From Cryptomeria japonica (lineage: Eukaryota > Streptophyta > Pinopsida > Cupressales > Cupressaceae), in NCBI RefSeq assembly GCF_030272615.1, contig NC_081415.1:601297644-601361643 (forward strand): a stretch of DNA of 64,000 bases, written 5' to 3'. The position numbers were made by a program, and so were the translations under genes. Shown here in pieces: positions 46,344-57,045 of the stretch. The notes beneath the pieces were generated by a model. It saw only the letters and a program-made list of their open reading frames with translations. It did not search any database and had not been told where the DNA came from. Numbering within the stretch: position 1 is the first letter of the stretch; the number at the start of each line of letters is the position of its first letter.

Positions 46344-46519
46344 GATCATATAGTGTTAGTTTTGGTCATAGAATGACCAATACATGTAGATATATTCTAC
46401 ATTTTTATTGTATATCGATTTGGACATGGCATATGCCACATTTTTGTAATACTTGTATTGACTTGGCAGACATGCCTTTTTTTATATATATAAATATCGA
46501 TATTCGATCCAATAAATGT

Positions 46520-46815
46520 GTAATGAGTTCATTATTTTGTATTCGTTGTATTTTGTGGTTGTCCTTTTATAAATTTAGATGAATATTTGCATATGTAATC
46601 AACAATATGAATATAAACAACAAAAATATATGATATAAAGCATTGCAATCGTGGAATATGATTTGATAAAATTTCTAAAATGTTGAATTAACCCAACAAA
46701 ACTCCTTGTATTCAGTTCATTATTGTGTATTCATTGTATTTTGTGGCTGCCCTTTTATAAATTTAAATGAATATTTGCATATGTAGTTAATAATATGAAT
46801 ATAAACAACAGAAAT
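46520..46815. repeat. Direct repeat of about 100 bp, two copies
   Basis: The phrase attgtattttgtggttgtccttttataaattta...gaatatttgcatatg occurs at about 46545-46610 and again at about 46735-46800, downstream of the accessory gene stop. Confidence 0.8.
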
Positions 46816-46869
46816 CGACAATATGAATTTAAACAACAATGTGTTTGGTGCGAGGGCACCCTCATGCTC

Positions 46870-48435
46870 GCAATGGTCAAATTTAGTTCCTCATGTGCAC
46901 AAACCGATGTTGCGAGCGCGTCTGGGTGGGCATGTTTACACTAGGCATGCCCCTATCATGCATCCCAAAGCACCAGAACATCAAGAGGTATACCCTACTG
47001 GTGAGATCTCTCAAGTGCCCCGAGTCCAAAAAATTGTCAAAATTTGATGGACTATTTCTTCCAATCCACGACACATATGGTCGATCTGTTTGATCTCGTG
47101 GGGTCATGTGAGGGTCCTCTACAATGGCCTATCTCAGTTTTTGACGAATCGAAGTCATTTTCAATTAGTAGCATTTTTTCGCTTGCTCAAAAAATTGTTA
47201 GTTGCTTGCAAGGAAAAGTTGCAAGATGGGCTAGAATTGATTCTGTTCCTCGTGTACACAAACTGACATCGTGAGAACATCCGGGTGGGCATCGTTATGC
47301 TAGGCATGCCCCTATCATGCATCCCAAAGTACTAGAACATCGAGAGTCATACCCTACTAGTGAGATATCTCAAGTGCTCTGAGTCCAAAAAATTGTCAAA
47401 ATTTGACGGACTGTTTCTTCCAATCCACGACACATACGGCCAATCTGTTTGATCCCGTGGGGTCATGTTAGGGTCCTCTACAATGGCCTATCTTGGTTTT
47501 TGACGACTCAAAGCCATTTTCAATTAGTAGCATTTTTTTGCCTGCTAAAAAAACCATCAGTTGCTTGCAAGGAAAATTTGCAAGATTGGCTAGAATTGAT
47601 TCTGTTCTTCATGTGCACAAACTAACTTTGAAAGCGCACCTGGGTGGGCATGTTTACGCTAGGAATGCCCCTATCATGCATCCAAAAGCACCAGAACGTC
47701 GAGAGTCATACCCTACCGGTGAGATCTCTCAAGTGCCCCGAGTCCAAAAAATTATCAAAATTTGACGGACTATTTCTTCCAATCCACGACACATAACATC
47801 AATCTGTTTGATCCTGTGGGGTCATGTGAGGGTCCTCTACAATGGCCTATCTCATTTTTTCATGACTCAAAGCCATTTTCAATTAGTATCATTTTTTCTC
47901 CTGCTCAAAAAACCGTCAGTTGCTTGCAAGGAAAAGTTGCAAGATTGGCTAGAATTGATTATGTTCCTTGTGTGCACAAACCGACGTCACGAGCACGTCC
48001 GAGTGGGAATATTTATGCTAGGCATTCCCTTTTCATGCATCCCAAAGCACCAAAACATCGAGAGTCATACCCTACCGGTGAGATCTCTCAAGTGCCCTGA
48101 GTCCAAAAAATTATCAAAATTTGACGGACTGTTTCTTCCAATCCACAACACATACGATCAATCTGTTTGATCTCGTGGGGTTGCGTGAGAGTCCTCTACA
48201 ATGGCCTATCTCATTTTTTGATGACTCAAAGCCATTTTCAATTAGTAGCATTTTTTCACCTACTTAAAAAACCGTCAGTTGCTTACAAGGAAAAGTTGCA
48301 AGATTGGCTAGAATTGATTATGTTCCTCGTGTGCACAAACTGACATCACGAGCACGTCCGGGTGGGAATGTTTACGCTAGGCATGCCCCTATCATGCATC
48401 CCAAAGCACCAGAACGTTGAGAGTCATACCCTACT
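46870..48435. repeat. 359-bp tandem repeat, about 4.4 units, inside transposon B
   Basis: The landmark g(t)(g/a)cacaaac recurs at 46895, 47254, 47613, 47972 and 48331, exactly 359 bp apart. Four of the five carry GTGCACAAA, a 9-mer also found in the TIRs of transposon B. Units have diverged by scattered substitutions. Several open frames run through the units because stops are sparse, but 359 is not a multiple of three, so frames cannot continue from one unit to the next in the same way. It separates the two convergent genes. Confidence 0.93.
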
Positions 48436-48733
48436 GACGCAATGTAGAAGTTTCTTGACAACTTTTTTGACAATTTTTTTGACAACAATGACAATTTTTG
48501 CTCAAATTGTATCTAGTCTCAATCTATCACCCCTATGACCCGATAATGACTCAAATAATTATCCATGATTATACAAGAATCAAGAATGCTCATGATTGAC
48601 TAGGGACACATCACATATACTCAAAACATAGTCACAAAACATTGTCACATATTATTCAAAAATTTGCCTCTAAATATGGTCAAATCAACTCTTGGCTATT
48701 TGATTATACAAAAAATTGTCTTACAAATAATCT

Positions 48734-48975
48734 CATGGGCTTTTATACAAAATTTGGCATTACAATATATGCGATTCAGCTCATCCCCATTTTAATATAC
48801 AAATCATCTCATGGACTTTTATACAAAATTTGGCATTACAATATGTGTGATTCAGCTCATTGCCATTTTAATATAAAATTTGGCATGTACATATGTACAA
48901 ATCAGCTCATTGCCACTTAAATATACAAAATTATGCCCCTAAACATGTAAAAATCAGCTCATGGGCATTTATATG
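48734..48975. repeat. Degenerate tandem repeat of about 60-80 bp
   Basis: The phrases tttatacaaaatttggcatta and gattcagctcat(t/c)gccatttta recur three to four times just beyond the 3' end of the transposase-like gene. Confidence 0.75.
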
Positions 48976-49052
48976 TACAAAAAATGAATATAGAACAATT
49001 CATCGATGATTTATACAAAATTCTCAAAATCATTCTACTCTGAACCATAGAA

Positions 49053-52020
49053 TTAATCAAGTGAGCCTTCAGGATCGGCTCTAACTCGTATTGTGTCAAG
49101 TATTGCCTTGTGGTCAGATTCACGAACTTTCCATAAAATCTTGTTATGAGGTCTACCACTATACTTCATCAAATGAATATTTGTTGCAACAAGGTTAGAG
49201 AAATGAAGAATATGTCTGTGTGTTTCAAAGTCCTTGAACAACCAAACATTAGAATTCTTGATAGGGTATCTCCGAAGCCATGATCCTGTCATGACAACAG
49301 ACCCTATTGGGTACTCAATACCCTCTCCGTCAATGATTATGGTTGTCAATTTTCTTTTAGGCTCAACACAACAACACAAATAGTAATCTGTTCCTTCTTC
49401 ATTGTTCTCTTCTACAACAACTGCATACACATGACCTGCATTTTATAAAGTGTTAATTAATACCAAAAATAAAGTATGATGTACAACAAAATGAACCAAA
49501 AAGAATACTAGCAAAAAAATTAACTCAAAAAATCACCTAAATCCAATAGGTCGGATACATGGTCAAAATCCACTGATGTCTCCATCTGGCTCAATTGTAG
49601 TGCTTTGGGAATTTGATATGAATCAATGGGAACCAATGGTCTACAAGACCATTTGTCAACCCACTCTTCTGATTCACATTCTTCCCACAAACAATACATG
49701 CATGAAGAGCAAAAACATACCATCTGCCTCATATAAATCACCAATGAACTTGAATTTGAACTCATAAATGAGTGCATGTCACTTGATCCTGCAACTGTAC
49801 AACAATCTAGATAGTTTTCAATGTTAGATTCAGTAATCAACCAAAAATATCTATGAACCAATGGCGTACCTGGATTACCTGGACCCATCGTAGACTTACA
49901 CCATCACACAATTGTTTCTGCATCTACCAACTCAGCACCCTCTTCGTACTTCAATTATTCCCTAGCTAGGGCTCTTTTCACACATGCTTCTGCACCATCG
50001 TGCTCTCCCTTACCATGTCCAGCCTAAGTGAAATTCCAAAAATGTTGTACACCGCTTGTCACATGCATCCTTGTTAGCCAATAAAACATCCTTGCATTCT
50101 TGAATTGTGCAGTGCAATTATCTGACCATATTAAGTGTCGGTTGTATCGTATGTTCCTTTCTCTTAAACTATCATAGAAAACTTTAAAGCATCCTTGTAC
50201 AAACTCTGATGAATGAGTATGATCATCACTTATGTAGAAGTGATACACTCTTACAACCTTTCTATCCTCCTCTATGCTATCATTTGCATGCATGAATGCT
50301 ACGTGTATAAAAATAGAAACTTGTGTAGAGTGATAATACATGGATTGCACTTCATTTTGAGGTTGTAGTGTATAATTTTCAGAGAAATCAACGATAGAGA
50401 CAATGGTGCCAAGAGGAAATGTGTCCTTACACAGCTTGAATTGCTCATCTAACCATCAAGCTCTATGTGTATGCATTATGTACTCATAAACTAGTTTCTC
50501 TTGAAACATTTTCATAAATTGAGCTACACATATATCATTTTTCACTAGCTCACATCTCTTCAAATCTTTTCCATCTTTAACTCCATATGTGACTGTCTTG
50601 TATTTTCCAAAAGAAACTAGTTTCGTACCAATTTCATGTGTGCTCTCCAAATGTATGCATCTTGGTAAACATTGCAAACCACCACATATAGCACAAGAAC
50701 CTTCCAAACAAGGCATCTTATAATAAATGCAACCATCATGTCTATTACATAACACACTTGAAATAAATTCTCTTGCCGACTTAGGAGATTCTTGTATATT
50801 ACATTCTTGCAAAACATCGTTAGTGTGCAAAGTAGAACAAAAATGACGAAAAATATCATAGTGCATGGAAAATTCAATAAGCATCCTACAACAACATGTG
50901 GTGCGTACATGATTAATCTTAATATAAAAAGGTTTTTCCATTTCAAAAAATCTTTGAGAAATTTTTATTTGAGGAAACTTTTGAAGGAATCTTTCATAAA
51001 ATTTAGTTTGAGTCATATCCAAATAGTGTTTTGCATGTGGCTCACGATTTTTAGACCCAATTTGCCTTCTAACAACATCTCTTTGGTTGGGTGATACTCT
51101 TGTGTTGTCATGCCAAAAATTTTCAATTAATGTTTTAGTGCATCTACAACGACCTTGTCTTTGTGTGGTAGTCTACCCGAGAATGCCCAAAGAGAATTAT
51201 TGTTAGGTTCCTCTATTTGTTCTCACCTCTTTAATGCTTTACTTAATGTTGTTCTACTAACGTTCAATGACTTACTTGTTTTTCTTATCAAACGATATTT
51301 TTTAATTTTCTTGCTCATTATGGTTGATGTAATGACATGCCGAGTAGCATTAGAATCTTTACTATGTGATTTTGAACCAATAGATTGATATGCATCAAAT
51401 AGATTTCTGACAATAGTTCTTTCACTGTTACTTTCAGATGATCTTAGGCCTAGAGTTTTCATTGTCTCTCTAAAATTCAAATTTTTAATCATTTGAACAA
51501 TTAATTGACATCTTGCAGTTTGATTTAAGTTTTTAAAATAGTTTTGCCATATTCTTTTAACCATTCTCCTACAAGTTCGTTCATTCATTTTATTGGGCAT
51601 TGACTTCAATATATTCTCATCAATGTCAATTACATACTTTGGTTTCCTACGAATGATTCTAGGAGGTGTTAACATCGGTGCATTATGTACATTCAATTCA
51701 TCAAGTAGAGAAGGTGTAATATGTTCATCATTTAATTGATTATTCAATGCGGTATCTTCTTCAATTGCATTAGGTTCAAATGGTAAATTGTCAAATGTTT
51801 CTTCTTCAATTGCATTAGGTTCAAACGGTAAATTATCAAATGTTTCTTCTTCAATTGCATTAGGTGCACTATATTCGTTTGGTAAATCGAATTGAGATGT
51901 TGAGGTTGACATACCTTCTTCTCCCATTGTTCTTATGTCACACAATTTCTTCATACGCTGCCTTTGTCTTTCCTTTTGAGCCTCTTGTTGTTCCATTGTT
52001 CCTCGCTTGTTCTTTCCCAT
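49053..52020 (-). pseudogene. Transposase-like gene of transposon B, degraded
   Basis: The minus-strand gene starts MGKNKRGTMEQQEAQKERQR at 52020. The N-terminal part has an acidic repeat (NAIEEETFDNLPFE) and a helix-turn-helix-like SLNVSRTTLSKALKR. After two frameshifts (about 51225 and 51120) comes FWHDNTRVSPNQRDVVRR, then a Cys-rich block with CLEGSCAICGGLQCLPRC. A probable DDE core follows: VDFSENYTLQ (Asp codon 50387-50389), IWSDNCTAQFKNARMF (Asp 50120-50122) and GHGKGEHDGAEACVKR (Glu 50003-50005). A 101-bp intron (49536-49436) precedes the last exon, which ends at 49053. In-frame stops occur at about 50453, 50027, 49960 and 49905. Similar SDNC-x-x-Q-x-K-N proteins are, from memory, found in other eukaryotic DNA elements. 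The assignment as transposase is inference from motif spacing and location within TIRs. Confidence 0.65.
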
Positions 52021-52329
52021 GGTTGAGATCGGTTGACCTAAATAGAATCATATTACATATATATGTAAAGAAAAGTTCAAAAATAAATAAATAACCATAA
52101 GTATGCATCTTATCACTATTTTTTGGAATCAAACTATTAAACAATCATAATTTATTCATTTGAAACCATGCAAAAACAAAAAACTAATAAAAACAACAAT
52201 TCAATCATTTGAAATCATGCAAAAAACAAAAAATTCACTTACTTTTATGTATACAACAGTGATAGAAGTGCAGACATAGTTCAAGTGGGGCCTTAAACGC
52301 TCTTGGGAAACTAAAACTATGTCTCTAAA

Positions 52330-52545
52330 CTGTGTACGTGCTACATTGATAACTGCATACGTGCTACATTGATAACTACGTACGCGCTGCTAGGCCATAA
52401 AATGTTGGCAAGCCCAATGGTATTCTCGGCTGATAAGTAGTGCGTACGAGCTACTAAGCCTAAAAATGTTATCCCAAGGTATCAAATAATGGGAATAGTA
52501 CCGCTTATGAGTAATAAGTACCGCGTACACGCTACTAAGCCTTAA
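52330..52545. repeat. Right inner subterminal cluster of GCGTACGCGCT-type motifs
   Basis: Copies include gtacgtgctaca, catacgtgctaca, cgtacgcgctgct, agtgcgtacgagct and ccgcgtacacgctact, just upstream of the transposase-like gene start. Confidence 0.8.
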
Positions 52546-52550
52546 AAAAG

Positions 52551-52853
52551 TTATGGAAGGGGTATGGAGGAAGGGAGAGGGGGAGAGGGAGAGAAGAGTG
52601 GGGGAAGGGAGAGAAAGGGAGGAGAGCGGGGAGAGGGAGAGAGGGAGAGGGAGAGAGGGAGAGGATAGGGGAGAGGGGAGAGAGAGAGAAGAAGAGGGGG
52701 GGGTGGGAGAGGGAGAGAGAGAAGAGGGGGGTGGGAGAGGGAGGGAGAGAGAGGGAGAGAGGGAGAGAGAGGGAGAGAGGGAGGAGAGAGGGGAGAGGGA
52801 GAGAGAGGGGAGAGGAGAGGGGGGAGAGAGAGAGGAGAGAGAGAGAGAGAGAG

Positions 52854-52902
<49 letters not shown>

Positions 52903-53525
52903 AGAGAGAGAGGAGAGAGAGAAGAGGGGGGTGGGAGAGGGAGAGGAGAAGAGGGGGGTGGGAGAGGAGAGGGGAGAGGGAGAGANNNNNNNNNNNNNNN
53001 NNNNNNNNNNNNNNNNNNNNNNNNNNNNNNNNNNNNNNNNNNNNNNNNNNNNNNNNNNNNNNNNNNNNNNNNNNNNNNNNNNNNNNNNNNNNNNNNNNNN
53101 NNNNNNNNNNNNNNNNNNNNNNNNNNNNNNNNNNNNNNNNNNNNNNNNNNNNNNNNNNNNNNNNNNNNNNNNNNNNNNNNNNNNNNNNNNNNNNNNNNNN
53201 NNNNNNNNNNNNNNNNNNNNNNNNNNNNNNNNNNNNNNNNNNNNNNNNNNNNNNNNNNNNNNNNNNNNNNNNNNNNNNNNNNNNNNNNNNNNNNNNNNNN
53301 NNNNNNNNNNNNNNNNNNNNNNNNNNNNNNNNNNNNNNNNNNNNNNNNNNNNNNNNNNNNNNNNNNNNNNNNNNNNNNNNNNNNNNNNNNNNNNNNNNNN
53401 NNNNNNNNNNNNNNNNNNNNNNNNNNNNNNNNNNNNNNNNNNNNNNNNNNNNNNNNNNNNNNNNNNNNNNNNNNNNNNNNNNNNNGGGAGAGAGAGAGAG
53501 AGCTTGTATGCATTTGAGAGGGAGA
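52551..53525. repeat. GA-rich low-complexity tract with assembly gap
   Basis: gagaggg and (GA)n strings occupy 52565-52985 and 53486-53520. In between, 52986-53485 is exactly 500 N, a size typical of a placeholder, so the true length is unknown. Long frames here are translation of GA repeats and N and are not genes. Confidence 0.95.
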
Positions 53526-53644
53526 GACGATACACTTACATGTGTATATATATGTTTAATATATTATATGTATATAAACATATTATATATTACATATATT
53601 ATATGAATATACACATATTATACATAGAATATAATATTATACAA

Positions 53645-53755
53645 TAGCGCGCACGCGCTGTTTAATGGGAAACACGTGCGTACGCGCTTCTTACACTATA
53701 AATACCCTGTACGTGCTTTTTAAACCATGAGTACCCCCGTACGCGCTTTTGACTT
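53645..53755. repeat. Right outer subterminal cluster of GCGTACGCGCT-type motifs
   Basis: agcgcgcacgcgct, cgtgcgtacgcgctt, gtacgtgctttt and ccgtacgcgctttt. It completes the bilateral distribution of this motif in transposon B. Confidence 0.8.
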
Positions 53756-54568
53756 TTTAGGCTTGGAAATAGGCCTGGATGACAAAGCTACGGATTGGAA
53801 GTTTGATTTCCCTTCATTTCTCTCATTTTTGAGGTGTTTTATTTTATCAACTTTGTTTTATCGATTTTGTCATCATCAGGTTTACACTTCATAAAGTGGG
53901 TATTTCTAAAATTGCCACCATATTTTCACCCATCTTCTGAGCTTTCTAACCATATAATTTTTTTTCAATTTGAACAACAATAACATATTATTATTGAATT
54001 TCTTTTACTAGTGTCTCCATAGTTCTCATAGACATAGGTGCACCATTTTTTGAATAACTTTTGATATACGTATCAAAATTTAAAAAAATTTATATATTAT
54101 TGTAGTGCACTTGATTCTTTACAATTTTAAAAAAATAAAATTGTATTTTCGATTTGTTTAGTGTAACTTATGCTTTGCGCACAAATAGGTACCGAATTTT
54201 CTGGATGTGCTCGATTGGAAAAATCATTAAAAAAAAAATACTTAACAAAAAAATACACATCTTCTAGTGCTCACTCTTAACTATCTTTCTGCCAAAGGAT
54301 TTGTCAAAATACTAAATCTAACTATGATTTTTTTGATGCGCACGCCAGACACTATGTTATGTTTTTCTCTGAAAAAAATAGGGTCAGTTTTTCATGCGCG
54401 AAGGATTTGACCCCTTTAATCTTATCCAATTTTGAAAAAGTTTAGTAGTTTGGAAACTAGATTTGGAGTACTAAAATATTTGTTGTTTGATTATCTTCAT
54501 ATCTTGAGTGGATGACTTTCAAATTTTGCCTCTAAGTTCAGGTTCACCTGATTTCAGAAAAAAAGTGT

Positions 54569-54613
54569 CCACTTATACCCCCCTTTTTGACCACCATCTT
54601 TGTGCACTTACCC
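54569..54613 (-). repeat. Right TIR of transposon B plus subterminal AAGTGG block
   Basis: Read inward it begins GGGTAAGTGCACAAAGATGG. AAGTGGACA starts 40 bp from the tip. The copia-2 LTR resumes at 54614 with atcgacctt. Confidence 0.85.
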
Positions 54614-55152
54614 ATCGACCTTAGATCAAATAAATAATATGCAAATCATAAGACATCCCAGAAACACATCGAGAGGTCTAATCCACACATTACATTAAGC
54701 CAGTCCATAACCTAGATCAACTGAGGACCCATTATAGGTCCACATGCTAAAGAAATGATCCCAATCCGCCAAGTCTCCGAACATGATCACCATCAACATC
54801 CTGAATCCATACCAGAAGATGCACCAACACCACTTATGCATATAATCAAAGATCTTCAACAAAATATCTTCCGGTGAAACCCTCGTCAGAACCACAAACC
54901 AAGCTTCCAAGCAAGTAGGATAGCATCCAATCACCAGACCAAAACCAACTGACTGAGTATGAACATGAGTAAGCCAATTCCATAACCAAATCATACTGGA
55001 GCATACCGGATCATGCCAGATCCAAACCAACTAGAAACCACTCAACTTACTGGGGACTAGAAGGGTGCTGATAAAGTATCCAAATAGCTAGTGTTGACAT
55101 CAATGAAAAAAAATCAATGCAACACATATTCAATTCCTCCAAATGGCCAACA
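54614..55152 (-). repeat. copia-2 3' LTR, third piece
   Basis: On the minus strand it begins TGTTGGCCATTTGGAGG at 55152. The adjacent PPT (minus: CCAAAGGGGGATAT, about 55153-55166) marks the LTR start. Confidence 0.9.
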
Positions 55153-55539
55153 ATATCCCCCTTTGGCATTGATGGAAACACTAGATATGAAAAACATCTA
55201 AGTATCAAGAAATGCCAAACAAGTCTTGCCCAAGGGAAGATAGCCAACAATCTGCCACTCAAAGATATAGCAATGAAGCTATGAAACAAATACCAAACTC
55301 ACCCTATAAGTAATATCTCTGTAAAACTCTGAATTACACATATATATCTCCCCCTAATGTATACAACTCCTTAATTTTTTCACATCAATAGCTCTCCCCC
55401 CTTTGACATCAATGCAAAAAATCTGACATAAATATCAAAGTAAAAACATAAAACCACTAAATCACAAGGCTAACTACTCTCCCTGAGTAGTAGCATCCCC
55501 ACAACAGTGCCAAAATGAATAATATATTTGATAATACAT

Positions 55540-57045
55540 ACCAGACTGATGCCCAAAAAGCATCAATCAGTCTCTACTACCCCGGAGGGGCAGAAACCCC
55601 TAACTTGTCTCTCAAGTACTCAAATGGTTCTTTAGGAAAAGGTTTAGTGAAAATATCTGCAATCTTCTCTTTAGTGTTCACATAAACTAGTCTAACTTCA
55701 TTTTCTTCCACCTTCTCCTTCAAAAGTTATACTTGATAGATATGTGTTTTGTCTTAGAGTGAAATCTTGGATTCTTCGATATGTAAATAGCAGTAGAGTT
55801 ATCACAGTGAATAACTACTAGTCCAGTGCAATGCACTTTGATATCCTTCAACATTTGCTTCATCCATAAAACCTATGTATAGTTAGTAGCAGCAACAACA
55901 TACTCAACTTCAGCAGTAGATAAAGAAGTACATGACTGTTTCTTGCTGATCCATGAAATCAACTTCTTTCCAAGAAAGAAAGCTCCATCGAAAGTACTTT
56001 TCCGATCATCAACATCACCAGCCCAATCAACATCTGCATATGCACATAAAGTATAGTCATCATTCTTAGGGCACCACAAACCATATTATGATGTGCCTTG
56101 CAAGTATCTAAAAATTCTTTTCACCACACTCTCATGATTTTCTCTAGGATCGCTTTGAAATCTAGATGCAATACAAATAGCATTCATTATGTCAAGCCTA
56201 GTATGAGTCAAATAAAGTAGACCTCCAATCATAGATTTGTATCTTGTAGGATTTACTGGTGTAGAAACATCTTTCCTTGTCAATTTCTCACTTGTAACCA
56301 TAGGAGTACTTACCAGTTTAGAATCTCCCATACCAAATTTCTTCAATAATTCCCTAGCATACTTAGTTTGACAGATGAAAATACCTTTATCAATCTGAGT
56401 AATCTGCAAACCTAAGAAAAATTTCATTTCCCCAATCATAGACATTTCAAATTCTTTCTCCATATTTTAAAAAAATTCCATGCACAACTTGTCTTCACCT
56501 CCAAAAATGATGCCATCAACAAATAATTCAATAATGAGTATACCATCATCAATGACCTTATAATATAAATTATTGTCAGCATTTCCCTTAGTAAAACCAA
56601 ACTTCAAAAGATATTTATCCAACCTTTCATACCAAGCTCTAGGTGCCTATTTAATTCCATATAAAGCTTTCCTTAACCTGCAAACCATGTTTGTATCATT
56701 TGAAAGTGAAAAACCATCAGGTTGTTCAATATAAACTTTCTCATCAAGATCCCCATTAAAAAATGCACACTTAACATCCATCTGATAAACCTTGTAGTTT
56801 TTTATGGGCAACATAGGCAAGAAATAATCTTACAGCTTCAATCCTAGCTATAGGTGCAAAAGTTTCTCCATAATCAATTCCTTCCTTTTGAGAATATCCT
56901 TTAAACCAATCTAGCCTTATTCCTTACAACTTGACCATCCTCATTCAATTTATTCCTAAAAATCCATTTAGTTCCAATAACATTCTTATTTTTAGGTCGG
57001 GGAACTAAAGTACATGTGTTATTCTTCTCAATGTGATCTAATTCT
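55540..57045 (-). pseudogene. copia-2 reverse transcriptase and RNase H, degraded
   Basis: Read on the minus strand from 57045, the pre-RT region is followed by a YIEQPDGFSLSN-type segment near 56740. The palm motif reads LFVDGIIFGGE, where the usual second Asp of the FVDD box is Gly. EMSMIGEMKFFLGLQITQ (56450-56400), STPMVTSEKLTR and RYKSMIGGLLYLTHTR come next. RNase H shows YADVDWAGDVDDRKSTFDGA (about 56040-55985) and SLSTAEVEYVVAA near 55900. The C-terminal end reads IADIFTKPFPKEPFEYL near 55650. Stops are at about 56648, 56465, 56084 and 55871. The enzyme would make cDNA; this copy is inactive by stops and by the altered catalytic box. Confidence 0.88.

Larger units (their letters stand above)
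43323..54613. mobile_element. Transposon B: giant TIR DNA transposon with transposase-like and accessory genes
   Basis: The element splits the copia-2 LTR between catgtcg and atcgacctt; the copia-1 LTR has catgtcagcctt uninterrupted at 23992. The 24-bp ends match at 22 positions (43323-43346 and 54590-54613), and the core GTGCACAAAGATGGTGGT is perfect. The flanks GTCG and ATCG suggest a 4-bp TSD with one change. Length is about 11.3 kb including a 500-N gap. It contains a plus-strand multi-exon gene, a convergent minus-strand transposase-like gene, a 359-bp tandem repeat between them and subterminal palindrome clusters. The superfamily is not assigned. The TIR does not start CACT(A/G), and the TSD is neither 8-9 bp nor TWA or TTAA, which argues against CACTA, hAT, Mutator, Harbinger and piggyBac. 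Confidence 0.82.

Noticed and set aside
46823-48170. Several 70-120-codon frames over the 359-bp repeats as a gene family
   Set aside because: They follow the tandem repeat, overlap in different frames and show no domain; 359 is not a multiple of three.
52390-53647. Long open frames (up to 381 codons) in both strands over the GA tract
   Set aside because: They translate GA/CT repeats and 500 N; no real coding content.
43323-54613. Transposon B as a CACTA or Mutator element
   Set aside because: Termini do not begin CACT(A/G), TIRs are short, flanks fit 4 bp rather than 3 or 9 bp, and the transposase-like motifs differ; subterminal repeats alone are not diagnostic.
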